Assembly (NCBI GenBank): GCA_963824415.1 | Contig: CAWGPM010000002.1 | Span: forward strand, 310,001 to 374,000 | Direction of reading: 5' to 3' | DNA: 64,000 nt | Source of the DNA: JABDQA01 sp963824415 | Lineage (GTDB): Bacteria > Desulfobacterota > Desulfobulbia > Desulfobulbales > Desulfocapsaceae | Shown: positions 50,219 to 58,509 of the stretch, piece by piece | Numbering within the stretch: the first letter of the stretch is position 1 | How the letters are laid out: every line of letters begins with the position of its first letter | Notes under the pieces: generated by a model | What the model was told of the DNA's origin: nothing | The model's database searches: none | The model's input: only the letters and a program-made list of their open reading frames with translations | Translations under genes and position numbers: made by a program

Positions 50219-51010
50219 TTACTGGTGATCCATCATAATGCGCTCGGGATGGGTGAAGACATTGAGGCGCTCAGGCCGGGCATAGGCAACCAGGGTCAGC
50301 CCGGCGCGGGCGGCTATGGCCAGGCCCAGCGATGAAGGGGCGGTGCGCGACATTACTATAGGAATGCGCATCCGGGCGCATTTGAGCACCATATCTGACG
50401 TCAACCGGCCGGTGGTGTAGATGGCTGAGCGCGGTGAGGCCTTGCCGAGCAGGATACCCCCCATCACCTTATCCACCGCATTGTGCCTGCCGACGTCTTC
50501 ATAGAACAGGTTCAGCGCTCCGTCTGCCCAGAGGCCGCAGCCGTGCACGCAATGGGTCTGTGGTCCCAGCGGCGAGGCCTTTAGCACCTGACGGATAAAG
50601 GCTTTGATCTCGGCAAAACCCAGAGCATAGTCGAGTGGATCTTCGATAAACCCCTCCAGCATATCCCGCGGGATTTTACCGGTGCCGCCGCAGCCGGATG
50701 TAATGATCACATCCTTGGGTTCGGTGTTTGCAACATCTGCATACACTGAAATACGTCCCTCGGGACAGACCAGGACTTCTTTTACCTCTTCGGGTCGTTC
50801 GATGTAGCCCTGGCCGAACAGAAAGCCCACGCCGAATTCCTCGAGCCCGACCGGCAGCACCATGGAGGCGCCGATCTCCACTTCGTTGAGCATGATGGTA
50901 TACGGGGTCTCGACGGCAATGTGCTCACGCTCGGTCCAGCTTTTCTGCGGGGTGACGATGGTGGTATCGTGAAGTAGTGAGGTGTTTGTGGTCATTGCAA
51001 CGCTGCTCAT
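50219..51010 (-). CDS. fdhD: Formate dehydrogenase accessory sulfurtransferase FdhD
   Basis: A 263-residue protein that transfers sulfur to the molybdenum or tungsten cofactor of formate dehydrogenase. Typical blocks are ETPYTIMLNEVEIG, TSGCGGTGK (a cysteine near the fold start), a cysteine loop THCVHGCGLW, NLFYEDVGRHNAVDKVMG, TTGRLTSDMVLKCARMRIPIVMSRTAPSSLGLAIA and LVAYARPERLNVFTHPERI. The start is uncertain (51010 or 50995, both ATG). It is divergent from mobB, so both flank one regulatory region. Its presence implies a molybdo- or tungsto-formate dehydrogenase in the genome, quite possibly a selenoprotein. Confidence 0.93.
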   Translation of the reverse strand: MSSVAMTTNTSLLHDTTIVTPQKSWTEREHIAVETPYTIMLNEVEIGASMVLPVGLEEFGVGFLFGQGYIERPEEVKEVLVCPEGRISVYADVANTEPKDVIITSGCGGTGKIPRDMLEGFIEDPLDYALGFAEIKAFIRQVLKASPLGPQTHCVHGCGLWADGALNLFYEDVGRHNAVDKVMGGILLGKASPRSAIYTTGRLTSDMVLKCARMRIPIVMSRTAPSSLGLAIAARAGLTLVAYARPERLNVFTHPERIMMDHQ

Positions 51011-51208
51011 CGAAGGAAATAAGGCGCCCGTCCGGGGAATTTCTCCGGTTCGGGCGGGCACCCGTTATATGTAGCAGCTATAAAAAAATCTTCCACCTAA
51101 ATCTGTTCGTGATCCTTTTTCCGGGAGCGGACCATGACAGTGTCCGTCATCGGATGTATATTCTTCACTCCAATGGCTTGAACTCGACTCTACACCCTTA
51201 TTACACGG

Positions 51209-51862
51209 ATGGGCTCAATGGCGGCGATCATTTCATTCATCGGTTATCACAACAGCGGTAAAACGACCCTTGCCACCCAGGTTGTCACACATCTCAAGGC
51301 AAAAGGGTTGCGGGTCGGGGTGATCAAGTCGAGCAGCACACAGGGGATCGAATTCGATACTGCCGGCACGGACACCTTCAAGCACCGGCAGGCCGGGGCC
51401 GATGAGGTCATGCTCGTCACCCCGGATCAGATGGTCTTGCAGACCAGGCCGAAGAACTTGTCGCTTGCCGTGCTGGCGCACCGGTATTTCTGTGATGCAG
51501 ATATCGTCATCGGGGAGGGGTTCAAAGAGGCGCGGCAGATCGCTAAAATTGAGGTGATCTCCAGCCCGGAGCAGAATCTGCGCGGCCAGCTGCCGGGGGT
51601 GATCGCGGTGGCAACCGATCTTGATATCAGCGCCGACTATGTGTTTCGCCTGGATGAGGCAGCCGAGATTGCTGATTTCATCGAAAAACGGTTCGTCCAG
51701 AAGCGCCGTCATCCGGAAAAAACCGCTCTTCTGGTCAACGGCAAAAAGATCGTGCTCAAATCCTTTATTCAGGATTCTCTGGCCGGAGTGGTCTCCGGTT
51801 ATGTCAACGCGCTGAAACTGGCCGAAGATATCGACGAGATTGAGCTCAGAATCAAGCTTTAA
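51209..51862 (+). CDS. mobB: Molybdopterin-guanine dinucleotide biosynthesis protein MobB
   Basis: A 217-residue P-loop protein assisting MobA in attaching GMP to the molybdenum cofactor. Walker A is FIGYHNSGKTTL, followed by VGVIKSSSTQGIEFDTAGTDTFKHRQAGADEVML and ADIVIGEGFKEARQIAKIEV, which are characteristic of MobB. The C-terminal ~50 residues (KTALLVNGKKIVLKSFIQDSLAGVVSGYVNAL) form a small extra domain seen in longer MobB proteins. ATG at 51209 or 51218 may be used. It lies divergent to fdhD, and together they supply bis-MGD-type cofactor maturation. Confidence 0.92.
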   Translation: MGSMAAIISFIGYHNSGKTTLATQVVTHLKAKGLRVGVIKSSSTQGIEFDTAGTDTFKHRQAGADEVMLVTPDQMVLQTRPKNLSLAVLAHRYFCDADIVIGEGFKEARQIAKIEVISSPEQNLRGQLPGVIAVATDLDISADYVFRLDEAAEIADFIEKRFVQKRRHPEKTALLVNGKKIVLKSFIQDSLAGVVSGYVNALKLAEDIDEIELRIKL

Positions 51863-51879
51863 AGCGACGCTAGAATCGA

Positions 51880-54252
51880 TTACCCGCCCAGCATGTCGCC
51901 TTTTGCTGCCTTTGCACCGGACGCTGCCTGCTGCTCTTCTTCTATGGTGCGTGTGGCTGCAGCTCCTGCCGCCTGGGCAATCTGCTTCTGGGTTTCAGGA
52001 TCGATATTATCTTTTTCGTGCTCTGCCAGATCGGGCAGATCGACAATTACCTTGCGGTGGGCGTAATAAATCCCCTGGTTATTGAGGGCCTCGGTAATCA
52101 GGCGGTAGGCTTCACGCCGGATAACGAAATGAGATCCCGGCTGGGCGGTGAATTTGACCCGGATGGTCATCACCGAATTGGCTATTTCGCGCACCCCCTG
52201 GGACTTGACCGGCAGGATGAAATCCTTGCCGTATTCCTCGTGTTCAAGCATCTTCTGGCCAACCTTTTTGATCACCTTGCGGATCTTGTCGATCGGGGCG
52301 TCGTAAGGGAAATCCAGGTTGAATTTGACGATGATGCCGCCGCGCATGAAGTTGGTGATGGCGCCTAGTTCGCTGTGCGGGATGATCTGCAGCATACCTC
52401 GATGATGTCTGAGCATCACGTTGCGCAGGCTAATGTTTTCCACGGTGCCGGAAACACTGCCGGCCGTTATGTACTCACCAACCCTGAAGGCATCGTCGAG
52501 CAGATAGAAAAATCCTGAAAAAATATCGGCCACCAGCTTCTGGGCCCCAAAACCGATAGCCAGGCCGATGACTCCGGCACCAGCCAGAAGTGGGCCGATA
52601 TTCACACCCAGTGAGGAGAGCAGGGTCATGGTCACCATCACAAACAGGACACTGGCAATGAATTTCCTGAGCATCGGCAGCAGGGTGTAGGCCCTGCCGC
52701 GCTTGGCGGCGCCGCCCCATTCGCCTTCCTCTTCCTTGTCGTCCTCTTCTTCCGGAATGGTCTCCTGAATTTTGCGCTCGATCCAGGAGCTGATAAACTG
52801 CCAGAAGAACAGGGCAAGGGTCAAAATGATAATGGAATCAAGCAAAAAGGCGGCCAGTCCTGAGAAAAACGGAATACGTATGTTCCACAGACTGCTGACC
52901 CAGATGATCAGCGCACCGACCACGCCGATCCGGGCGATCGACTTAACCTTGATATAGAGAGTTTTGCCTTTTGCCCGCTGGATGAGATCCTCTTCGGTCG
53001 GCTCGGCAGCTTCGTCATAGTGATCCTGATAGATTCTGAGTGTGGTCATGGAATATTTGACCACCCACTGGATCAGCCAGTCGGCCACCATCCATATCGG
53101 GACCACGAAAAAGCTCAGGATAAAGGCGCCGCTGCCTTTGATGTTGGGATCGGCCAGATCGTTTAATAGCAGCATCCAGAGGATGGCCAGATAGGTGATG
53201 GTCAGAATATGCCACATGGAGGCAAACTGCTTTCTGCCCCAGGTCAGGCTCTGACCGTCGACGGTTCCGGCATCGATAATGAGCTTCTGCACCTGCTTTC
53301 TATATATTACCACCGCGCAGCCGGTAACCACCAGGAGCAGCGTTGCCATTAGCAGCTGGTGCAGTCGAACGGTCTCCTGCTCGGCTCCGAGGCGGCTGGC
53401 GACGACTGCGAACATCAGCGAGACAACGATATAGCCGAATATCCATATCACGAGGCGGTAGCTCATCAGGGCCTGTCGAGAGTGCATCGGGATGACTCTG
53501 AGATGCTCATTCTTTGGAAAGAAGATAATCTGCGAGGCAATGGCTATCGTGCGGATGCAGATAATCGATATCAATGTTGCCAGGAAAAAGAGCTGCACGT
53601 AGGGCGAATCGGTCCAGATGAAGACCATGAAGGCGAAATAGGCACTTCCAAAGAAAAGGATCAGGCCGAGCATGTCGGGCAGCAGCTGGGTGATGGCGGC
53701 CAGGAACTTGTCGTAGTTGCTCATGGCCGCGATGTCCACGTCCGGGTCGGTGCGCAGGTACCTGGGGAAAAAGAATTTTCTGAAAAGCAGCTCAAAGATA
53801 AAGCCGATGCTGATAAAAAAGATTACCCAGATAATATTGACCAGAGCCCCGCTGGATGTGCCGTACGGGCAGAGTTTGATGAAGACCTTGTAGAGATCGG
53901 GGCCCACATTCGGGATTTGGCGCAGCAGGTTCTTAATCTGGTCCTCGTTGGCGTCCTGCTCGTTACTCAGCGATTTCAGAATGTCTGCCAGAATGTAGGC
54001 AGGGCCTTTCATCTGCCGTTCGCCCGGCTCCTGCGCCTGAGCATCCGCCTTGAGCTCTTCGATAAGCATTTGACGGACCTGCTCATCGCTGAGCCCCGCC
54101 ATGATCGATTCGACCTTGGCGTCGCCGCTGCCGGCCGTATCCTGGGCAGCAGCGCAGGTTGAAACAGCGCCTGTGAAGAGAAAGTAGAAGGCCAGGAGCC
54201 AGCAGAAGACACGGGCTCGTGGCAGGGATGTTTTGCCGAACAGGTCTTTCAT
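51880..54252 (-). CDS. Large MscS-family mechanosensitive channel
   Basis: A 790-residue inner-membrane protein. It starts with a signal-like hydrophobic segment (VFCWLLAFYFLFTGAVSTCAAAQ), has a periplasmic Asp/Glu/Gln-rich stretch (~40-125), then about ten membrane helices. The MscS pore and beta domain lies at ~560-770, with the pore helix around GVIGLAIGFGAQKLVADIFSGFFYLLDD and the following VGEYITAGSVSGTVENISLRNVMLRHHRG. An acidic linker (PEEEDDKEEEGEW) lies before the pore domain. The C-terminal tail is Ala/Glu/Gln-rich. It releases osmolytes under hypo-osmotic stress. It resembles the MscM/YnaI-like long members, and is convergent with mobB. Confidence 0.9.
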   Translation of the reverse strand: MKDLFGKTSLPRARVFCWLLAFYFLFTGAVSTCAAAQDTAGSGDAKVESIMAGLSDEQVRQMLIEELKADAQAQEPGERQMKGPAYILADILKSLSNEQDANEDQIKNLLRQIPNVGPDLYKVFIKLCPYGTSSGALVNIIWVIFFISIGFIFELLFRKFFFPRYLRTDPDVDIAAMSNYDKFLAAITQLLPDMLGLILFFGSAYFAFMVFIWTDSPYVQLFFLATLISIICIRTIAIASQIIFFPKNEHLRVIPMHSRQALMSYRLVIWIFGYIVVSLMFAVVASRLGAEQETVRLHQLLMATLLLVVTGCAVVIYRKQVQKLIIDAGTVDGQSLTWGRKQFASMWHILTITYLAILWMLLLNDLADPNIKGSGAFILSFFVVPIWMVADWLIQWVVKYSMTTLRIYQDHYDEAAEPTEEDLIQRAKGKTLYIKVKSIARIGVVGALIIWVSSLWNIRIPFFSGLAAFLLDSIIILTLALFFWQFISSWIERKIQETIPEEEDDKEEEGEWGGAAKRGRAYTLLPMLRKFIASVLFVMVTMTLLSSLGVNIGPLLAGAGVIGLAIGFGAQKLVADIFSGFFYLLDDAFRVGEYITAGSVSGTVENISLRNVMLRHHRGMLQIIPHSELGAITNFMRGGIIVKFNLDFPYDAPIDKIRKVIKKVGQKMLEHEEYGKDFILPVKSQGVREIANSVMTIRVKFTAQPGSHFVIRREAYRLITEALNNQGIYYAHRKVIVDLPDLAEHEKDNIDPETQKQIAQAAGAAATRTIEEEQQAASGAKAAKGDMLGG

Positions 54253-54290
54253 GGGACCCTCCGTCCGTTTTCCGAACTTGGCGCTGGTGG

Positions 54291-55562
54291 CTAGAGACGA
54301 CTCTGCATATAGGGCTTGAGCACGTCGGGAATTTCTATCGAGCCGTCTGCCTGCTGATAATTTTCCATGATGGCCAGCAGGGTTCTGCCAACGGCCAGTC
54401 CAGATCCGTTGAGGGTATGGACCAGTCGGCTCTTTTTCTGGCCTTCGGGGCGGTAGCGGATGGCACCGCGTCTGGCCTGGAAATCGAGAAAATTGGAACA
54501 GGAGGATATTTCCCGATAGGCGTTCTGGCTGGGCAGCCAGACCTCGATGTCGTAGGTTTTGGTGGCCGAAAATCCCAGATCACCTGAACACAAGGTGACC
54601 ACCCGGTAATGCAGGCCGAGCTGCTGAAGCACCTCTTCGGCATCGGCGAGCAGCGCTTCGAGCTCATCAAACGAGCTCTCCGGGGTGGTGAATTTGACCA
54701 GCTCAACTTTGTTGAACTGGTGCTGACGGATGAGTCCGCGGGTATCTCTACCATATGAGCCGGCTTCGGACCTGAAGCAGGGGGTAAAGGCGGTATATTT
54801 GAGCGGCAGATCGCCCTCGTTTAAGGTTTCATCCCGGTGGATGTTGGTGACCGGTACTTCGGCGGTGGGAATGAGATAGAGATCCCAGCCCTTGATCTTG
54901 AATAAATCCTCTTCGAATTTGGGTAATTGGCCGGTGGCGGTCATGCTTGGGGTGTTGACCAGAAACGGCGGCAGGACCTCCTGGTAGCCGTGCTTTTCGG
55001 TCTGGATATCAAGCATGAAATTGATCAGGGCACGCTCGAGCCGGGCGCCGAAGCCACAGAGCAGAGAAAAACGGGCCCCGGATAACTTGGCGGCCCGTTC
55101 AAAGTCGAGCACGCCGAGTTCAACCCCGAGGTCCCAATGGGGTTTCGGTGCAAAATTAAAGGCCGGCTTGTCCCCCCAGCGCTTGACTTCGATGTTATCG
55201 GTCTCGTCCTGTCCCTCCGGAACCGAGTCGTCGCAAAGGTTCGGGATCGACATCACGATGTCTTCCAGCTCGTTGTGGATGATCACCAGTTCCCGGTCCA
55301 GTTCCTTGATCCGGGTGTTGGCTGTTTTCATTTCCTCGATCAGTGGTTGCGCTGCCGTCTCATCTCCGCTCTTCTTGAACAAGGCGATTTCCTTGGAGAC
55401 CGTGTTGCGCCTGTTTTTCAGCGACTCTCCCTCAGCCAGGGCCGCCAGGCGTCCGCGGTCGACCTCGGCAAAACGGTCGATCATGTCGGTGTTCAGGCCC
55501 CGTTTAGCCGTTTTGGCTTTTACCAGATCGAGGTGTTCTCGTATGAAGCGTAATTCAAGCAT
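54291..55562 (-). CDS. serS: Seryl-tRNA synthetase
   Basis: A 423-residue class II synthetase. The N-terminal coiled-coil arm covers ~30-100 (RNTVSKEIALFKKSGDE region). Motif 2, CFRSEAGSYGRDTRGLIRQHQFNKVEL, and motif 3, GSGLAVGRTLLAIMENYQ, are intact, and the serine-binding segment LIPTAEVPVTNIHRDE is present. The final DVLKPYMQ is typical. Length is normal. It serves both serine and selenocysteine tRNAs where the latter exist. It lies 38 bp upstream of mscS on the same strand. Confidence 0.96.
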   Translation of the reverse strand: MLELRFIREHLDLVKAKTAKRGLNTDMIDRFAEVDRGRLAALAEGESLKNRRNTVSKEIALFKKSGDETAAQPLIEEMKTANTRIKELDRELVIIHNELEDIVMSIPNLCDDSVPEGQDETDNIEVKRWGDKPAFNFAPKPHWDLGVELGVLDFERAAKLSGARFSLLCGFGARLERALINFMLDIQTEKHGYQEVLPPFLVNTPSMTATGQLPKFEEDLFKIKGWDLYLIPTAEVPVTNIHRDETLNEGDLPLKYTAFTPCFRSEAGSYGRDTRGLIRQHQFNKVELVKFTTPESSFDELEALLADAEEVLQQLGLHYRVVTLCSGDLGFSATKTYDIEVWLPSQNAYREISSCSNFLDFQARRGAIRYRPEGQKKSRLVHTLNGSGLAVGRTLLAIMENYQQADGSIEIPDVLKPYMQSRL

Positions 55563-55748
55563 AGTGTCTCTAGGTTTTTAGCAATAATAGGTGGATAAGG
55601 CTCAACAACTTTGTTTATCATGGCTTTATGGGGAACGCAACCTCTATCAAATTGCTTTTCAGCAGTGCATCTGATATTTTCTCGTGATTGCATTTCGGCC
55701 CGAGCCACAGGAAAAAATTGATTACCGAAGACGGTAGCCCAAAAAACT

Positions 55749-56447
55749 ATGCTTGAGACAAAACCAGCCCTGGTCATCTTTATCAGCGAATTGCGCAGAT
55801 CGATCCGGGCCCTGTTCATTACCATCATCCTGGCTACCGCACTGGTGTTTTTCCTGTCTCCCCGGCTGCTCGAGCTGGTGCAGGCCCACCTGGCTGAAAA
55901 ACTCTATTTCTTCTCGGTGGCGGGCCCCTTTCTGGCCCATGTCAAGCTGGCCCTGTTCGGCGCCTTGTACGCGCTGATGCCCTGGATTATAACGATTGTT
56001 CTTAAAGCACTGGGCAAGCCGTTTAAGGTCAGCAGAACCCAGCTTGTACTGTTCAGTTTCTTTACCTGTCTGCTCTTTTATGCGGGCACCATTTTCTGCT
56101 ATTTTATTACCCTGCCGTTTGGCATCAACTTTTTGCTCGGTTTCGGTTCCGAAGAGCTCAAACCGGTCATATCGGTCGGCCGCTTCGTCAATTTCGTCAC
56201 GGTCTTCATTTTGGCTTTCGGTATTATTTTCGAATTACCGATTCTGATGGTATTCAGCGCCAAGATCGGCGTCGTCAGCCGCCGGTTTTTCTCACAGCAC
56301 CGTAAATATGCGCTGCTGTTGATCGCCATCGTCGCAGCGCTGCTTACACCGACTCCCGATATCGTCAACATGCTGTTGATGGGAGGTCCTCTGTATATTC
56401 TCTACGAGGCAGGCATCGTCATTTTAATGATTATGCGTATTGAGTAG
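55749..56447 (+). CDS. tatC: Twin-arginine translocase subunit TatC
   Basis: A 232-residue inner-membrane protein with six predicted helices. Family motifs are FISELRRSIRALF near the N-terminus, LLFYAGTIFCYFITLPFGINFLLGF, and AFGIIFELPILMVFSAKIGVVS. The final helices end in LYEAGIVILMIM. It forms the receptor core for folded Tat substrates such as cofactor-loaded molybdoenzymes. TatA/B genes are not adjacent. The protein is slightly shorter than E. coli TatC, lacking part of the C-terminal tail. The ATG at 55749 is used. The 186-bp gap before it, to serS, carries no gene. Confidence 0.93.
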   Translation: MLETKPALVIFISELRRSIRALFITIILATALVFFLSPRLLELVQAHLAEKLYFFSVAGPFLAHVKLALFGALYALMPWIITIVLKALGKPFKVSRTQLVLFSFFTCLLFYAGTIFCYFITLPFGINFLLGFGSEELKPVISVGRFVNFVTVFILAFGIIFELPILMVFSAKIGVVSRRFFSQHRKYALLLIAIVAALLTPTPDIVNMLLMGGPLYILYEAGIVILMIMRIE

Positions 56448-56468
56448 GTTTGGCGTGGGTAATCTTAG

Positions 56469-56521
56469 CCTGACGTTCACGAGTTGAGACGACCTGCGGG
56501 CCAAAAAGATTTGAGCAAGGC
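56469..56521. repeat. Truncated left end of the MITE-like family
   Basis: CCTGACGTTCACGAGTTGAGACGACCTGC and the next ~20 bp match copy B (45958-46000) with a few changes, then similarity is lost. It lies between the tatC stop and the stop of the convergent DUF523 gene. No right end or direct repeat was found, so this is a relic. Confidence 0.6.
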
Positions 56522-56524
56522 TCG

Positions 56525-56962
56525 TTAATCGAATTCGACCGGAGAAAAGCCGTTTCTGATTAACAGCGCTGCGGTGACGCCTTGTTTATGAACACCGCAG
56601 GAGGGGCTGCGGGCTTTCAGGAAAATTTTATCGATTCGCTGCCGTTGCGCGATATCGAGCACCTGGCGCGCACCGCTTATGAACGGCTCGGTGACATCGG
56701 TGCCATCGCGGCAGATAACCCGGGCCCGGCCGTCGAGTACATCAACACCGGTGCCGCCGATGATATCGGCGGCGCACCTCGGTGTCGCCAGTCCGCCGAG
56801 TTGCTCTGGGCAGATGGGAATCCAGCGGCACGAGGCCAGGGCCTGCAGACAGTCGCGGTGTTCGATGATGCGGCCGTCGTAACGGGTCCGCAGGCCGGCG
56901 AGACAAGCACTGACCAGGATGAGGTCTTGCGGATGATCTTTAAGCAGATCTATGGTGGACAT
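56525..56962 (-). CDS. DUF523 (TudS-like) protein
   Basis: A 145-residue cytoplasmic protein of the DUF523 family. Conserved blocks are VSACLAGLRTRYDG, PICPEQLGGLATPR, GARQVLDIAQRQ and KARSPSCGVHKQG. Three cysteines (SACL, PICPE and SPSCG) form the putative iron-sulfur site. Some DUF523 members are thiouracil desulfidases with a [4Fe-4S] cluster; whether this one is the same is not visible. It stands alone between tatC and ftsB-type genes, and its 3' end abuts the repeat relic at 56469-56521. Confidence 0.88.
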   Translation of the reverse strand: MSTIDLLKDHPQDLILVSACLAGLRTRYDGRIIEHRDCLQALASCRWIPICPEQLGGLATPRCAADIIGGTGVDVLDGRARVICRDGTDVTEPFISGARQVLDIAQRQRIDKIFLKARSPSCGVHKQGVTAALLIRNGFSPVEFD

Positions 56963-57025
56963 GGGCTACCCCTGGATGGTTAAATAAAGCTGCTGCCAGG
57001 CGAGAGAATTAATATTTACTACAGT

Positions 57026-57373
57026 GTGTCCCAGGTGAGAAGAAAACCAAAGAAAAAACTGACGCCGCTTCAGGAGAACCGGCTCTTGAAAATCATTATC
57101 ATGTTGATCTGCGGGTCGGTTATCTGGCTGTTGTTTGCCCCCGGGACAGGGCTCTACAGCCTGATCAAACTAAGAAGTGAAACCACCCGGCTCGAGGAGC
57201 AGACCAGGGATCTGGTCAAGACCAATGAGGAACTGCGCGCCGAAATAGAACGCCTCAAGCACGATGAACACTACCTGGAGCAGGTTGCGCGGGAAAAGTA
57301 TGGTCTGCTGAAGAAAAATGAACGGGTATTTGATTTTTCCAGCAAGCAGAAGGAAAAACCGGCCAAGGACTGA
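57026..57373 (+). CDS. FtsB/DivIC-type septum formation protein
   Basis: A 115-residue single-pass membrane protein: basic N-terminus, one helix (IIIMLICGSVIWLLFAP, residues ~24-40), then a long coiled coil (LRSETTRLEEQTRDLVKTNEELRAEIERLKHDEHYLEQ) and a conserved end AREKYGLLKKNERVF. It belongs to the FtsB/DivIC family, which links FtsL and FtsQ in the divisome. A GTG start at 57026 is used. No ribosome-binding site is obvious. A hairpin follows the stop. Confidence 0.85.
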   Translation: MSQVRRKPKKKLTPLQENRLLKIIIMLICGSVIWLLFAPGTGLYSLIKLRSETTRLEEQTRDLVKTNEELRAEIERLKHDEHYLEQVAREKYGLLKKNERVFDFSSKQKEKPAKD

Positions 57374-57378
57374 TTCGT

Positions 57379-57397
57379 CAAGCCCGCCCGGGGCTTG
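57379..57397. terminator. Stem-loop between ftsB-type and zinc-ribbon genes
   Basis: CAAGCCC pairs with GGGCTTG around GCCCG. It lies between two convergent stops (57373 and 57408) and can act for both. There is no strong T-run. Confidence 0.55.
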
Positions 57398-57407
57398 TTC
57401 ACCTTGC

Positions 57408-57614
57408 TCAGGAAAACCCTGAACTGCCGCAGCCGGCCGGCGCCGAACCTACCGCTCCTGCTGCCCCCGAGACCTTGAAGCTCGTGGCTGACAAGACCTT
57501 CTTTACGTCTTTGCTTGCGCAGGAGGCACAAGTGACCTCGGAGGTATCGGTCGAGGAAAGAATCGTTTCAAACTCGTCACCGCACTTGTTGCAGATAAAC
57601 TCGTAAATGGGCAT
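57408..57614 (-). CDS. FmdB-family zinc-ribbon protein
   Basis: A 68-residue regulator-type zinc ribbon. MPIYEFICNKCGDEFE is the diagnostic FmdB start; the second C-x-x-C is CASC. The C-terminal tail is Gly/Ala/Ser-rich and ends with a cysteine. The family name comes from a formamidase-linked regulator; its role is unknown in most bacteria. The ATG at 57614 lacks a strong site. The 160-bp gap to the next minus-strand gene holds only a 19-codon ORF that I reject. Confidence 0.88.
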   Translation of the reverse strand: MPIYEFICNKCGDEFETILSSTDTSEVTCASCASKDVKKVLSATSFKVSGAAGAVGSAPAGCGSSGFS

Positions 57615-57773
57615 TTTTTACCTTTTTTTGCAATTTTCGGTGCTATCCTGGAATGTAAGACGGAACACCTATTAAATATTTTACTTTAATAGATTAATAC
57701 ATGCACCGGAAAAATAAAGACCTTACCGAACAATTCCCCAAAACCACTCAGGCTGTCTGAACCTTCCGGCCGC

Positions 57774-58145
57774 CTAGTCAACCAGTGATTTGAAAATGTT
57801 GCAGGACCGGCAGACATTGATCTTTTCCTTGTACGACGACTCACTGGTGCATTCACACAGGGTGCCGCAGAGAAACCAGCAGAGGTGCCCGCTCTGAAAC
57901 TCCCAGGCCGGACAGTTCTCTTTTTCCTGGCACACTTTCTGCTCCCAGCACGGGATCAGTTGCTCGTTTCTGCCGCGCTGCTTGATCAGCAGAAAGAAGA
58001 GCTGTCGTTCGATATGAGCCGGGATCGTGCGCCAACCCTGTTCATAACTGTGGATGGTTTTCAGGCTCATGCCGAGCAGCGCAGCCAGCTGTTTCTGGGT
58101 CTTGCCAAGTTTTTTTCTGATTTTGCTGAATTCTGTCTTTTCCAT
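57774..58145 (-). CDS. XRE-type regulator with C-terminal cysteine-rich (two-CW-like) domain
   Basis: A 123-residue protein. Residues ~5-55 form an XRE helix-turn-helix (FSKIRKKLGKTQKQLAALLGMSLKTIHSYEQGWRTIPA). Residues ~65-120 are cysteine-rich: PCWEQKVC, ENCPAWEF, HLCWFLCGTLCEC and VCRSCNIFKSL. The C-W-E and C-W-F repeats with eight or more cysteines resemble the two-CW type of metal or Fe-S domain. A redox- or metal-sensing repressor that may sense oxygen is a reasonable guess. AT-rich inverted repeats upstream (58237-58263) may be its operator. It stands alone. Confidence 0.8.
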   Translation of the reverse strand: MEKTEFSKIRKKLGKTQKQLAALLGMSLKTIHSYEQGWRTIPAHIERQLFFLLIKQRGRNEQLIPCWEQKVCQEKENCPAWEFQSGHLCWFLCGTLCECTSESSYKEKINVCRSCNIFKSLVD

Positions 58146-58509
58146 GGTCAGGTTCCCTGGTGCACCTGAAAGGCACCGTTGCTGATAGATTCTGGATGGC
58201 TGATACCTTCACCTCAAGTCCTGCGATGTATCAGTATGGTGTATATGTTCATATTGTATACCACAAATGGGGAAGATGTGCCGTGCTTTTCTAGGAAAAA
58301 AGTACCACAAAAATTGAAAACCGGTTTTAATGTATATTTATCATTTAATAACAATTAGTTGCTTGCGTTGATGAAATGTGTTGCAGTGTTGGGCCGGCCA
58401 GATAATATTGAAGTGCGTGGCTGATACGTCACGAACCTCTCAACAAGCCATCAACAATTGATCGTGCGCTCGAGCGTGCAGCTTAAAATGCAGTGGAGGC
58501 AATTAATTA
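58146..58509. other. Intergenic region between the XRE-type regulator and the UDG-like gene
   Basis: A 364-bp divergent gap. An AT-rich imperfect palindrome, TGGTGTATAT-N6-ATTGTATACCA (58237-58263), is a candidate autoregulatory operator. The stretch 58300-58380 is AT-rich. GGAGG lies about 12 bp before the ATG at 58510. No ORF or RNA gene was recognised. Confidence 0.5.

Noticed and set aside
57701..57760. 19-codon ORF starting MHRKNKDL
   Set aside because: Too short, without ribosome-binding site or recognisable pattern.
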